Shown here: positions 20,605-32,000 of the stretch, piece by piece
How positions within the stretch are numbered: the stretch's first letter is position 1
How the letters are laid out: every line of letters starts with the position of its first letter
NCBI GenBank assembly: GCA_009760855.2
Contig: WPIO01000055.1
Coordinates: forward strand, 2,217,501-2,260,000
Source of the DNA: Cristatella mucedo
Taxonomy: Eukaryota; Bryozoa; Phylactolaemata; Cristatellidae
Reading direction: 5' to 3'
Length of the DNA: 42,500 bases
Made by a program: the position numbers and the translations under genes
Notes under the pieces: generated by a model
What the model saw: only the letters and a program-made list of their open reading frames with translations
The model's database searches: none
What the model was told of the DNA's origin: nothing

Positions 20605-21692
20605 TTCAGCGATGCATTGATTTGCTGCTGCCATCCACAACTAACATTTCAACTACGTCCTTAGCCACAAGTCTTGTTGCTGCACCCCACTATTCCTCTT
20701 GCCGATGTAATCGCCAAGCATAATTTAGGCTTTCATTTCTATGGAGGTGACAGACATTCGTACCTATGCTTTGATAGCACACAACTTTCCAGCAAAATAT
20801 AGCTCTCTCAGTGCGCTTGCTTACTGTATTTCTGACATTCGCCCTTAAATGACAGCAAACTTTCTAAAATTGAATGATGATAAAACCAAGTTACTAGTTA
20901 TGAGCAAGCTAGGGGTGACTCAGACATTATGAACCTTCAGGCTAAAAATCGGTGCTGCCAGCATATCTCCTGCTGCATCTGCACGAAATCTAGGTGTCCT
21001 ATTCGAATGTGACCTTTCATTAGACGACTTGATTAGCCCCACAATCAAGTCTGCTTTCAGCTACATAACATGGCTAAAATTCGGGCTTGCTTAGACAGGA
21101 ATACTACATGCAAATTGGTCTACACATTTGTCACATCCTGTCTCGATTATTATAACTCAGTACTCGCAGGTCGTCCGACCTGTCTAATAATGCACTTTCA
21201 GTTGCTGCACAACTCAGCAGCTAGGCTTGTCTGTCGTTAGCCTCGCAGTTGCCACATTTTTACACCACTTCTCGTCAACCTGCATCGGCTCCCAATCAAG
21301 TAGTGATCGAACTTAAAGGTTTTTATCACTAAAATGTAGCTTTCTTCTCTTAGCTTTGGCTCCTGCCTACCCATTCAGGTTAGCCATCGTACAACCGATT
21401 CTTTTTACTCAAGTCGTTTAGCTGTGCCTTTAGCCAATCTCAAATCCTTCGAAGAGCCTTCAGCTCGTAAGCTTGCAAAGCCTGGAGCTTCCTACTGACT
21501 GATGTCACAAAATCCGACCCGACCTTCCATTTAAAAAGAAGTTAAAAACACACCCGTTCCTCCTCCAGCATTTGCTGGATTATGCGAATGCTTGTGGCGT
21601 GCTGCCAAAGCGTCCGTCTGTGTTACTATTATCACTTCACGAGTTGACATGCTTCCAATAAGCATATGTAAACTGCCTAAAAAGATATTTAG
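20605..21692 (+). mobile_element. LINE-A copy 13: RT fragment with internal deletion, head-to-head with copy 12
   Basis: Starts in the linker/RT (CATCCACAACTAACATTTCA), jumps at about 20683 to the RT catalytic region (PLADVIAKHNLGFHFYGGD, with FYADD changed to FYGGD), continues through KLNDDKTKLL and the C-terminal region, and fades out in a diverged 3' end near 21690 without a clear ATT tail. Confidence 0.7.
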
Positions 21693-21954
21693 CGAATGAG
21701 ATTATCTTTGGTTCTTCTCATACAAGTGTCATTATCGGCGGTCACCGTCGACGTGCTGCGCTGTCCGGTGGCAGTGAGGGTGCTCTCCCTGCTGGTAGCA
21801 GTCCGGAGCAAAGTAGATACCTGTGCGTCCATGGCCACCTCACTCCTGACCACCGGCTACCGGACGGAGGTGGCGGTCGGAGCCCTCGGCAGCTGGTGGC
21901 CAGATGATGATACTCTGCCTGACGGATCTCGGCAATCCAAGCACAGAAGGAGCC

Positions 21955-22607
21955 GCATTGTAATGTAATGTAATTAACAAAGCCACAAAGACCATGTGGG
22001 AATTACGCAGGAGAGTTTTGTGTAGCGAACTCACAGCCTAAGCGGCTTTCGGTACGCATTCGGCAACCAACAGACACCATCTTACGCAACAAAGAGAAAG
22101 TGGGAAGCACAGCAGAGTCAGGAGAGCAGTTGATGTGGAAAGTAACGTTGAAGTAGCAGCTCGAGACGGCTCGAAAAGATGCGTTATAGTCGGGAGCAGG
22201 AAAGTAGTTGTCATTCTGTAAGAATCGTGGAAGTGGGTTCCACAGCCTAGGACCTGCAGAGCAAAAGCGTATGTCGCCAACGGTTTTTCTGGCAGGAATG
22301 GAATAGCTCTTATTGTGCATACAGAACCTGAAGGCACGAGGAGGCTGAAACCGAGCAGCAGTTCAGCTAGATATGGAGAGTCTAGCCGTGGCGGGCCATG
22401 TATTCGTTGATCAAACGGCAGAAATCCTAGCTCCTTTAGCAGAGAAGACACGTGGTCTAACCTCAGGGGTGTGCAAAGTAGCCTTGTTGCAAAGCCAGCT
22501 GCAGTGGCGCATTTTTCGGTAGCTCAGCCAAAAGGGAATTACAATAATCTAGCCGAGACAGAACCAAGGAGCTAGTTATATGGTTTGCAAGCCACCACGA
22601 CAGTCAC
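21955..22607 (-). mobile_element. LINE-B copy 2: RT C-terminus and 3' UTR
   Basis: Plus-strand TGTAATGTAATGTAAT at the 3' end, then the reverse complement of the LINE-B UTR (CAAAGCCACAAAGACCATGT, GAGAGTTTTGTGTAGC, AGCGGCTTTCGGTACGCATT). Minus-strand coding gives MSSLLKELGFLPFDQRI and, in another frame, SAGPRLWNPLPRFLQ; frameshifts separate them. Confidence 0.8.
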
Positions 22608-22608
22608 T

Positions 22609-22645
22609 AATCCAAGATATATATATCTATATATCTTGGATTAGA
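22609..22645. repeat. AT-rich inverted repeat at the end of LINE-B copy 2
   Basis: TAATCCAAGATATATA and its reverse complement form a near-perfect palindrome immediately before the AT microsatellite. Confidence 0.8.
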
Positions 22646-22663
22646 TTAATTATGAATTATATG

Positions 22664-22664
<1 letters not shown>

Positions 22665-22706
<42 letters not shown>

Positions 22707-22844
22707 CGTTTATATAGCACCCCAAGAGAACTTAACCTCTATTCAGGTGCTTCACATATGCCTCGAGCTCGAGCCCACGACCTCAGCCAGACCTTGTCAG
22801 ACGGTCGGGGCGAGCACCTTACCGCTGGACCAAACCAGCTCGGC
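22665..22844 (-). mobile_element. SINE-1 copy, near full length
   Basis: Minus-strand order: GCCGAGCTGGTTTGGTCCAG and CGGTAAGGTGCTCGCCCC (A box), GGTCGTGGGCTCGAGCTC (B box), AAGCACCTGAATAGAGGTTA, AGTTCTCTTGGGGTGCTATA, then an AT microsatellite tail (22665-22703 on the plus strand). Confidence 0.85.
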
Positions 22845-22849
22845 ATAGA

Positions 22850-23525
22850 TAGGGATTGGACTAGGAATAAGATTAAGATAGGGATTGGACGCAACGGCTG
22901 GCAATTAAATGGGAGTAGCAGGTAGCCTTTTCCTCGGCCCCGGCAGGGCAGGGCTCGGCTAAAATACCATCATTTATTTCAATAGCTTAACACATATATA
23001 TATTTATATATATGCATTGTGCCCTATTTTTTTATAAATCCTAAATAAATATATATATATCATTATTATATAATAATTAATGCCCAGGACAAATCGTCGA
23101 GCTTCCTCTTCCGGACTGAGATGCAGTCCTGCTATCGGAAGTGACATGTTAGAGCATTTCAAGCATCCACCCAGTACTAAGACGCTCCAGTTTGACGACC
23201 CAGCTCCACGAGTCTGGCAGGGGACAAAGCTCTTATTTCCAAAGCTCGTGTCTTGCTGCTGCATGCGAAAGACGACACCCGACGATGAGTCCACCAAAGA
23301 TGGAAAGAAAGAGACTGAAACACCGGCACAGCCAGCGAAACAGAGGCTGCGAGTACAGGTCCAAATCGTGATCCCGATCGGCGTAGAGACGGGTGCCTAA
23401 TCATTTCGGCAGCTGAGCACACTGTTTACTGCGATCATGTGAAAGCTCGCTCCTCAGCTCGCTACAGGGGCCTGGGACCGCTAAGTCGGCCGATCCTTGA
23501 ATAAATAAATAAATTCCAACTGAAA
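22850..23525. other. Unannotated spacer downstream of the MRL gene
   Basis: AT-rich patches (22980-23075) and a plus-strand open frame at 23080-23400 (106 codons) without recognisable motifs. It may contain the MRL 3' UTR end: TTTATT at 22973-22978 is AATAAA on the minus strand. Confidence 0.35.
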
Positions 23526-23690
23526 TAGCCTCATTTGTATAGCGGCAGAGGAACTCTAACGGCTATCGCCACCGCTCGCAGTTGGCAACAAATAATCCTC
23601 CACAGCAGGATTCGAACCCACGACCTCAGTGAGTGAAGAGCGAACACCTTACCTCCTCGGCTATCGCGATTCATCGAATTTATCACGCCA
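23526..23690 (-). mobile_element. SINE-2 copy, near full length
   Basis: On the minus strand: TAGCCGAGGAGGTAAGGTGT (A-box region), GTGGGTTCGAATCCTGC (perfect B box), then a body ending CTGCCGCTATACAAATGAGG. Diverged copy of the element at 17936-18074. Confidence 0.85.
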
Positions 23691-24695
23691 GGTATTCAGC
23701 CGTTTCCAACAATCTGTTCGTCGGCATTGTCGCCGGGCCTTACTCCACGTGTAACGCTTAACGATTTCGATAAAGGGTCGAGTGCTACAGCATGGGATTC
23801 TCTATTGCGACCTGGAGCGAATAGCCGGCTAATGCTCTTCTGATGCTGGTGATGCTTGCTCATGCTCATCTTCTGATGCTCCTTCTTACACCAGTTTCGA
23901 GATGCATTCCGGTAACAAGGTCTGGCCGCCGCCCTGGCCCGTCGTTTGCCTGACCGACGGACGGAGACTGCAGGAGCAGCCAGGCGACTTGTCTGCTCCT
24001 GCAGTCTGCAGCTTCTGCCCTGTCCAAAGCTTGCTGCCTCTCACGTCTGCTATTTCCTATAACGGTAGATCGCTTCGAGACTAGTCGCATATCAGGCATA
24101 ACGGATTTGTGTGGCCTCTAAAGCAGTCGGCGCCGGCACGTGCCCTGCCGGCAGCCAGGCTGCAGCTCAAACTCGATCGGACACGACGTCAGCTTCGGCC
24201 AAAGGTGTATCCCAGAAGAGCTTGCGGAATCGCTGTAGCGTTTAACGACTCGCTCGCTGTGGCAGCAACGACTTGCCTTAGCCGGTCGCATGACCACGCC
24301 CACCGCATTGCCGTGCTGCAGGGCAGGTCTAGCTGCAACGCCACCCTGCTCCCTGAAACGGGCCGCCTCCTCTTTCTGTCGAGCGAGCGCACGCAACGCT
24401 AACGACAACAACGACGAGGAGGACTACTCACTCCTCGCCGTGGCCAGGTTTCCAAGCCGAGCTTGCACAATAGGGTGGTGGGCAGCATACCAGCCAGCCG
24501 CCAATCGTCAGGCTCGCAGCGAGGGCGAGGAGAGTCCGAAGGCCACATCCCCATGCGAGCTAGCCTTGCCGCTTGGCTCGCTCTTAGCCTCGCTCTGGAA
24601 AGCTGCACTCAAGACAAAGCGGAGAGAAACAACAAGGGTCAAGGCCATCCCAGTGTCATGCCTCTTTTTCGACGGCCCAACGGTGGGAGAGAGAT
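23691..24695. other. GC-rich region just downstream of the MRL stop codon; likely 3' UTR in part
   Basis: Open frames on both strands overlap one another and extend into the last MRL exon in antisense; none has a domain. Contains a 14-bp-arm inverted repeat (23966-24006). Confidence 0.45.
23966..24006. repeat. Inverted repeat, 14-bp perfect arms, 13-nt loop
   Basis: GACTGCAGGAGCAG at 23966-23979 and its complement at 23993-24006. Could form a hairpin in the putative 3' UTR or flank of the MRL gene. Confidence 0.8.
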
Positions 24696-26015
24696 TCAGG
24701 CGTCGATCGCCGCCTGCTGGTAGCCCTGCCCGTCCAACCGACCCTGGCCACCGCCGGTGCATGCCGGATCTTGCCGCTTGGGAGGCGCCGGGGGCGGCGC
24801 CCGCTTCAGAGACCCCGAGCCGCCGACGCTTGAGCCGGCGGCGCCGGCCGTCCGAGCGGCGGCCGGCAAAGGCTGCTGCCTTGACAGGGGCTCGCAGGCC
24901 AAGAGCGGTTCCGTGCCTCGCCTGCTCAGGCCGCGATGACCGTCCTGTCCGGTGCTGTGCGGCTGGAGGCTGGCGCTGCCGCCATGCTGGCCTCTGGCCT
25001 GCACAACGCCGCCACCAGCAACCGCCGTCGCGCACGCGACGGCCGGCGAAGCTGCAAGCAGCTGCTCCGGCGGAGGCGGCGGCGGCAGCGGGTCGTCGTC
25101 CGCTGAGGCCGGCGGTGGCGGCGGCTCTGGTGGCGAGGCAGCGCTCGATGCACCGCGGCGGGCGCACCTGCTGCTGAGCTCGGTGAGGAAGTCGAGCTTG
25201 GGTCGGCCGGGCGGCAGCGGCTGTGCGCAGTCTGCACCGCCGCCTCCGCTTCTCGTAGGTTCGTGCAGCGACATCTGCCGACGCTGCCTGGTCACCGCCA
25301 TGTTGGCCGCCATGTTCGCAAAGCTGACGTCCTGCTGCAGTTGCGTGCCCAGAGACGTCATGGTGACAGGCGGTGGAGGAGGAAGAGGAGGAGGTGGGGG
25401 TGGCGGAGGCGGGGCAGGGAATCCCGGAGCGACGCCGCCGTCGGCTCGCACCGTGCGCTCTGAGCTGGCAGGTCCGGCGGCGTGGGCGTCGACGGCTGGT
25501 TGCTGAGGCGGCAGCATCCTGTCGTACGACGAAGCCGCCGAGCGGCCATCTACCAGCTGACACCAGGCAGACGCGGCGGCGGCAGCAGCAGCCGCCGTGT
25601 CTGCCGAGTCTTCGTAGCCGGAAGAGAGGAGCTCGGGAGGCGGCGGCGGTAGGTCGTCGCAGAACTCTGCGGGTGGCAGCGGCAGCAGCAGGCCGTCGTC
25701 CTCTGAGGAGGCAGTAAGCGAAGGATGGCGCCCAACCAACGTGGCGGCACAATCTCCTCGCCGCCGCTGCTGCTCGCCGGCGGCAGCGGCGGCGGCAGCC
25801 GACTCTGTGCACACCAAGTCCGGGCAGGTAATGCTGCAACCCGAATCCCTGCTTCCGTGCGATGACGCGCTGTCGGATGACGTCGCCGCAGCCACCGCTC
25901 TGCCACTGCCGCTGCTGCTCGACGTCGAGTCGTGGCGTTGCGGGCCGCTCTGGCGACCGTTTCCGGTCACAATGTCCAACATCAGCTTGAAGCTGTCTTC
26001 GAGGGCTGGTCCGTA
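24696..26015 (-). CDS. RAPH1-like: MRL gene last exon: end of PH helix and Pro/Ala-rich C-terminal tail
   Basis: 440 codons from acceptor GTTTTAG|TAC to the TGA at 24698-24696. It begins YGPALEDSFKLMLDIV, continuing the conserved A-K-Y-G after PH, which fixes the reading frame in a GC-rich region where several frames are open. Visible motifs: an acidic-flanked EVH1-type ligand DDLPPPPPELL (about exon residue 120), a second DDDPLPPPPPPEQ further on, FPAPPPPP at about residue 199 followed by a long Pro run, and near the end APPPAPPKRQ, a class II SH3 ligand (PxxPxR). Poly-Ala, poly-Ser and Gly/Pro blocks suggest a disordered tail. Known of MRL: such tails recruit Ena/VASP and profilin. Those bindings are inferred here, not shown. 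Confidence 0.82.
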   Translation of the reverse strand, partial: YGPALEDSFKLMLDIVTGNGRQSGPQRHDSTSSSSGSGRAVAAATSSDSASSHGSRDSGCSITCPDLVCTESAAAAAAAGEQQRRRGDCAATLVGRHPSLTASSEDDGLLLPLPPAEFCDDLPPPPPELLSSGYEDSADTAAAAAAAASAWCQLVDGRSAASSYDRMLPPQQPAVDAHAAGPASSERTVRADGGVAPGFPAPPPPPPPPPLPPPPPVTMTSLGTQLQQDVSFANMAANMAVTRQRRQMSLHEPTRSGGGGADCAQPLPPGRPKLDFLTELSSRCARRGASSAASPPEPPPPPASADDDPLPPPPPPEQLLAASPAVACATAVAGGGVVQARGQHGGSASLQPHSTGQDGHRGLSRRGTEPLLACEPLSRQQPLPAAARTAGAAGSSVGGSGSLKRAPPPAPPKRQDPACTGGGQGRLDGQGYQQAAIDA

Positions 26016-29000
26016 CTAAAACGTTGTCAGGCGACTGTGCAAGCTACCGAGCTCGGTCGGGCATGCCCAGGCAGGTCCAGCGCGTCCGAAGCAAGCTTCA
26101 AACACATTTGGTCAGCTGCAGCTGCCGCCAGGAATGTCAGCTGACGTCAGTCACTCCCACCACTCTCCCAAGCGTTTCGGCTAGCTAGGCGTGGCGGAAT
26201 GTCGACCGCTGGCACACGAGGCAAACGAGCAAAGCCGAGCCATTGGCTTGCTCTTATTCTCGAGAGCCCAGTAAAAACTTTTTCTAAAGTGGCGTTTGCA
26301 GCACCGTCGGTCTATTCTCGCTTAGGTACTTGGCACACACCATCCACCTAGACTTGGGAGGCAGTCCAAGACCAATGAAGCGCCGACATGGTCGGACAAA
26401 TGCCCGCACTCGGACCCACTCGCTTGCTCTCTCGTACGCAAAAGTATCAGCGAACCCTGTAGATGAGGAATAATAAGCATTCGAGAGTGGAACATTATAC
26501 CGAAGCACAAAGAACGAATGTATCCAAATAATATAACGCCTTTCACGACGGCTTTCTCATAAACCAGTGCATGCAGCAGAAAAATACAGAGAGAATGCAT
26601 CTTCGACCCTTAAAAATTCGTTTAAAAATGGCAGCATTGAAAATGACTAGATTGTACATTGTTTGTGATACCTACATATGCTCAGTAGTATAAAAAACAG
26701 TGCTTCGATAATGCCAGTTTCTTAGCCATAGGTAAATGGTAATAATAAAATGCTTATTTCCTAGCCACTCTGGTAATAATAAGCTAATTTCCTAGCCACT
26801 CACTATCTCCAATCGGGATTCCCGAGACTGTCTAGTCGACTGCCTCTACAAAGGATTAAATGTGATCTTTTTGCCCTGGGACACTTGGAAACGTTGCAAT
26901 CGCTACATAATTTCAAATTGGTGACAGTTCGGTGAGGTATCACCTGAAGAAGATGGCTGCAACCGGTGTCATCGATAATGCAAAGATGCCCGCGGCCTAC
27001 TTTTTGCTATACCCACAAGGATGAATCGGTAAAGGGCAAATCTTTAGGCATCATTTCGCCACTGCAGGGGTTCACACTTAAAGCCTCCAGGCTGCTACTG
27101 GAAAAGGAGCTAGCCGGGATACGGTTAAACCAGATGAACAAAGTAAGGTTTGCTCGGAATGCAAAAAAGAAACCACTTCTGCCGTCAAGAATACAGTAAC
27201 TCATTTGGATTATGCTGCGGCCGAAATACAAAGGACCCACAATGACTGTAGCCAAAGATAATGGGGCGATGAGAGTAAACTTGCCATTTCTGGTAAGAAA
27301 AATGTATGCAGTACTACATTGTTGCTCCGATGAGAGTTTGAATACTATCTGCCTTCTGTAGACAGAGTTTGGACGAGCATTTTAGGGGAAATGGGTCATG
27401 GCAAATAGTTCTAGTACTTGGTGCAATAAACCATTGTGAAGATAGTTTTCTCTTCAAACAGGACTATGAATGAATGCCAGAGCATGCAAGCTTTCAATAT
27501 CCTTTGCTACATGATTAAATTTAGTTTATGGGGTTACACTAACGGAGTGGCCAAGACAATATTTCTGTCCGTGAATCCCATTCTGGTTCTAGGACAAAAA
27601 TTTGCTTGAAGGCTCAGAGCTCAGGTGGGCCATTTCACATCTAAACAATCACATTTCTCGAGTATGCCGGACGTTCGAAAAAATTAGACCAGCTTTTTTT
27701 GAAGGCTTAGCTCGCTCTACTCTGGAGCGGCTCAGATAGGATCCAATTCGAAGGCAGACACGGCACACTGACAGACACCGCTCAAACTTATCGCGGAGGT
27801 TTAAGTTCCTTTTAGCACTAAAAAATAATACATTTGCACTCGAAATTTGCTTCCATATTATGTACGCTTATTGTATTTACTTTGCATGATTACAGGAGGT
27901 TGGAATGACGTTTCTTGTCAGAATCTTTTTGGGTCGGGCGGCCATTTTAAGCGGTTTTGCCGATACTTCTTTGCTCGAATGAACGTGAGCGCAAGCATGT
28001 GCACTGGTGCAAACCCATCCCACACAGGCGCCAGCACATGAACGCAGGAAAGCACGGACATACTTATGTACTGCTGCTTGCCTGAAAACCTTCTCGCCGA
28101 TCTGCACTTGCAATCCAATCAAGCAGCATGTCAACTTCAAGGTTCTGTCACTTACTTGTAGGTCCCTTCATTCTCTGGCTCCAGCCTACCTATCAAAACT
28201 ACTCCCCATCAGGCGAAGGATCTTACAACCCACTGTTCAAACTCGAATCATATAGCCATACCTCGTACGAACCTCAAAACCGGTGTAGACCGTGCCTTCA
28301 GTCCGTATGCTCCCAAAGCCTGGAGCTCACTACCGACCCACGTTATAACGTCACAACGTTTAAAAAGGGGCTTACAAGGGGCCTGTTTATTACAGCATTT
28401 GGCGGGTCTTCGTGTTCGTCTCTCCTGCGCATGTACCTGCTTATACTGCGCCTGCCGCCTGCAGATGTTACCACCAATCATTTGGTAATGCTTTCTATAC
28501 AGCATATGTAAAGAAGCCTAGAGAGAGATTCAGCTCTCTGAAGGGTGCTATACAAATGTATTATTTTTACTATTATTATTAATCTTCCTCATTTTTCTAT
28601 CTATCATCTACTTCTGCTCCCCATCAAAACAAATGTCTTATTATTATTATCATCATTCTTATTATTAACATTCTCCCTTTTTCAATCTCTCCTCTACTTC
28701 TGCTACCATCGTATCCCTCTGTCACATCACCACCCCCTCTATCTCCGGGTTGCCATTAGCTCAGTCGCCCAAGCCTTCACCTTGGCCATGCGGATGCCGG
28801 TGAGCCACTTCCTCAGAGCGTCGGCATCGTCGCAGCAGAAGTACTTGACCTCCTTGCACTTGCTCTGCACAGCGGCGTGCTTGAGCGCGAAGCCGTGCTC
28901 GGTGGGAGCTCGCAGCTTCCGCTTCCAACCGAAGCTCCGGTAGACCTCGACCGATGCGAGCTGGACGATGCAGGCGAGTTCGCGCGACGACTGCAACGAT

Positions 29001-32000
29001 CAGAGCGACGGCTGACTGAGCGCCGCCTGCCACTGCCGCCTGCCGATGTTGCTGCCGTGCTGACCGATGAGCAGAGCACACACGTTGAGCACCACATAAG
29101 CAAACGAGAGAGACAGACAGACGGACAGACAGAGACAGAGACAGAGATAGAGAGATAGAGAGAGACAGAGACAAAGACGGAGATGGAAACAGAGACAGAG
29201 ACAGAGACAGACAGAGACCCCACGCTATTGCATTCGCAGAAAAATCTGCCGGTGCTGCTCTTGACTCGGGACAGCAGCAGCTAATCGCCCAATCGGTGGC
29301 AAGTCGATGCATGTCGAGCAGCAGCCAATCAGCATGCAATACGCATCGGCGACAGAGACAGCACGTGACTTGAGTCGCCTTTGTCTGAATTCGCAGGCAT
29401 ACGATGACTGCCTGGGCAGCCATCGGGCAGTAATGGAGCTCTAGAGATGCCAAGAAAAGCTGTATCCGCCTTAGCAGCTTTATCGTGATTAAATAGAAAT
29501 AAATACAATTTCTTTGTATAGCATCCTAAGAGAACATAACCTCTATCCAGGTGCAATGCGTATGCAGCAGGGCTCGAGCTCACGACCTCGCTCAAAGGTG
29601 ACATCACTTTGACCTCAGTTATCAAAGGCAAGCACCTTAGCCCCTGGGCCAAACCAGGGTGGCAAACGAGGAGCTGGCCAGTCATTAATGGACAGAGATG
29701 TCCACAAAGTAGCTACCGAAACTGGGCATAGGTCGTAGGTTAGAGAAACTCGATGAGAGTATTTCTCGCCTCACTGACTTGCAAACTCGAACACCAGTAC
29801 CTATATTATTCGAGCCACACCCCTCCATGATCTAGCCTCCTGGCTTCCCGCTTTGCAGAGCTGTGCAGCATTAATTATCATAAGTAGGCACTCACTGCAC
29901 GGCAGCACCGCGGGTAGGTGTGTGTGCGTGCGTAAGTGTGTGTGTGTATGTGTGCGTGTAAGTGCGTGTGTGCAGCACTCAGCAGCTTTGCATACCTTGC
30001 TCTTGCGAGTGTATATGCCCGAGTTTCGAAGGACGACGGCAATTTTCCTCCATGTCTTCTGCCCGTCCAATTTGACGTGCAAATCCCCCACGACGTCGGG
30101 CAGCTGACAGCCGAGGCCAGAGAAAGCTTCCTGCAATGCAGCAGCGGACTCGAATTGCTCACGTCTGCTAGCCGCCGCCAGCCTCCCTCTCTTAAGCTCA
30201 AAAGCCCATAGCAGCGAGCTGCCGCCGGCGACGCTGGCTGGCTGGCCCTTGGCTATCGGTGAGGGTGATTACAGAGCGTGCAGCTTGACCGACGGCCTGG
30301 CGGCGCGGCCCGGCTCAACCGTCTCTTCCAATGCACCACCGACAGAGCCGCCAGCCTGCCACGTCCACGGCTGACATTCGGACACGCGTATTGCTTCAGA
30401 CAAGCACGCTCCGGCATTGTCAGAGAAAAAAGAAGTGAAAAATGAATTACGATTAAAGTTAAGGCTCAAATTTTAATTAATTATTAATTAATCAATTAAT
30501 CAATAATTTATTTTAACTAATTATTAAAGATTAAGATTAAAATTGTAGCTCTTCTGCCATCGTAGCAGCAGCAGAAGAGCCGTAGCTGCTGACGCTTCCA
30601 CTTGCAGCAGACAAGAAAGAATTGCCCACTGCAGGATTCAAATCTGCATCCTGGTCCTGAAGGAAGTGCATCTTAGGGCATGACCTTATGCATAGGCTAC
30701 GATCGGGGTCACAGGAGAGATTGCAGCATTTGGCCTATTTCTTAAGCATAGCTTCAGGTCTGCCATGATTTAGAAGCAGCAATGCTTACTGCTCTCAGCT
30801 CTACTCACTATCGCGTGTGGGGGCTGGCGGAACTGGGCAGAGATAATAATAATAATAACAATAATACACTTGATAAAGCACCTTCAGAGAACTCAATCTC
30901 TTTCTAGGTGCTTTACATTTGCTGCAAAGGGAAATGCAATTGAATGGCGAGTAATATCGTGCTTGATAAACAACATGAATAACGTGGTTAGGGGGTGACA
31001 TGCTCAGGGTCAGCATGCAAGTGTGGTTAGTGGCAGGATGCACAGCGTCAGCTCGCATAAGCACATAAAGGACGAATCACGTGGACCCCACCCACTAAAT
31101 GCTGACATAAGTAGGTGTGTTTCTAATTTATTTTTAAATGTGGTCAAGTCAGTGGATGTTGTGATGCAAGCCGGGAGTGAGTTCCAGGCTTTGGGAGCAT
31201 TCAAACTAAATGCACGGTCTCCAAAGGATTTGAGATGGGCCTGCCTACACTGCTATCGCTGTGTGCATTCACACTGCCCAGCCGGCACATCAGTCTCCCA
31301 GTCCGCAAATACGCTGCTGCGACGCTGCATGTCCCATTCGGCTCCTAGTGTGTAATGTAATGTACCTCCGTCTGTAACTCCACAAAGCCATGAAGACTAA
31401 GTAGGTATTATGCAGGAGAGTTTTGTATAGCACACTCACAGCCTGAGCGGCTTTCGGTACGCATTCGGTAGCCAACAGACTTCGTCTCACACAACAAAGA
31501 GAAAGTGGGAAACATAGTGGAGTCAGGAGAGCCCCACGCTGCCGGAATGGTCGGAGCGCCTTGGCATTTGCATCTACTTGCTGCATATCGAGAGCCCTCA
31601 GGTAGTCATGCGAGGTGGAAGACAGATAGAGATCAAAACAGAAATCGTTAGAGCCAGAGAGCCGGAGATCGAGAGACAGAGAGCCGGAGATCGAGAAACA
31701 GAGAGCCGGAGATCTAGAGATAGGGGGAGAAAGAGAAAAGTAGACAAAGAGATACTGACAGAGACACTGAGACTGAGACAATGTTACTACAATCATTTGA
31801 TCATGCTTTCTTTACAGCATCTGTAAAAGTGCATCGGAAAAGATTCAGTTCACTGAGGGTGCTATAAAAATGGGTATTATTATTATTATTACTATTATTA
31901 CTAACTGACAGAAAACATATAGAGAAAAGCACGGGGGCTCCACAGACGAGCCACATGGGTCAAGTAGCCTTGAATATAAGGCTGCACGGTCCTGCAAGGT

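Noticed and set aside
24290-25839. Long open frames in other frames and on the opposite strand of the last MRL exon (295 and 443 codons)
   Set aside because: Arg/Ala-rich shadow translations of a GC-rich repetitive coding exon; the frame chosen is fixed by homology at the A-K-Y-G junction and by the PP-rich motifs.
29936-30211. Plus-strand frames opposite the first PH exon
   Set aside because: Antisense shadows; the minus strand has clear PH homology and splice sites.
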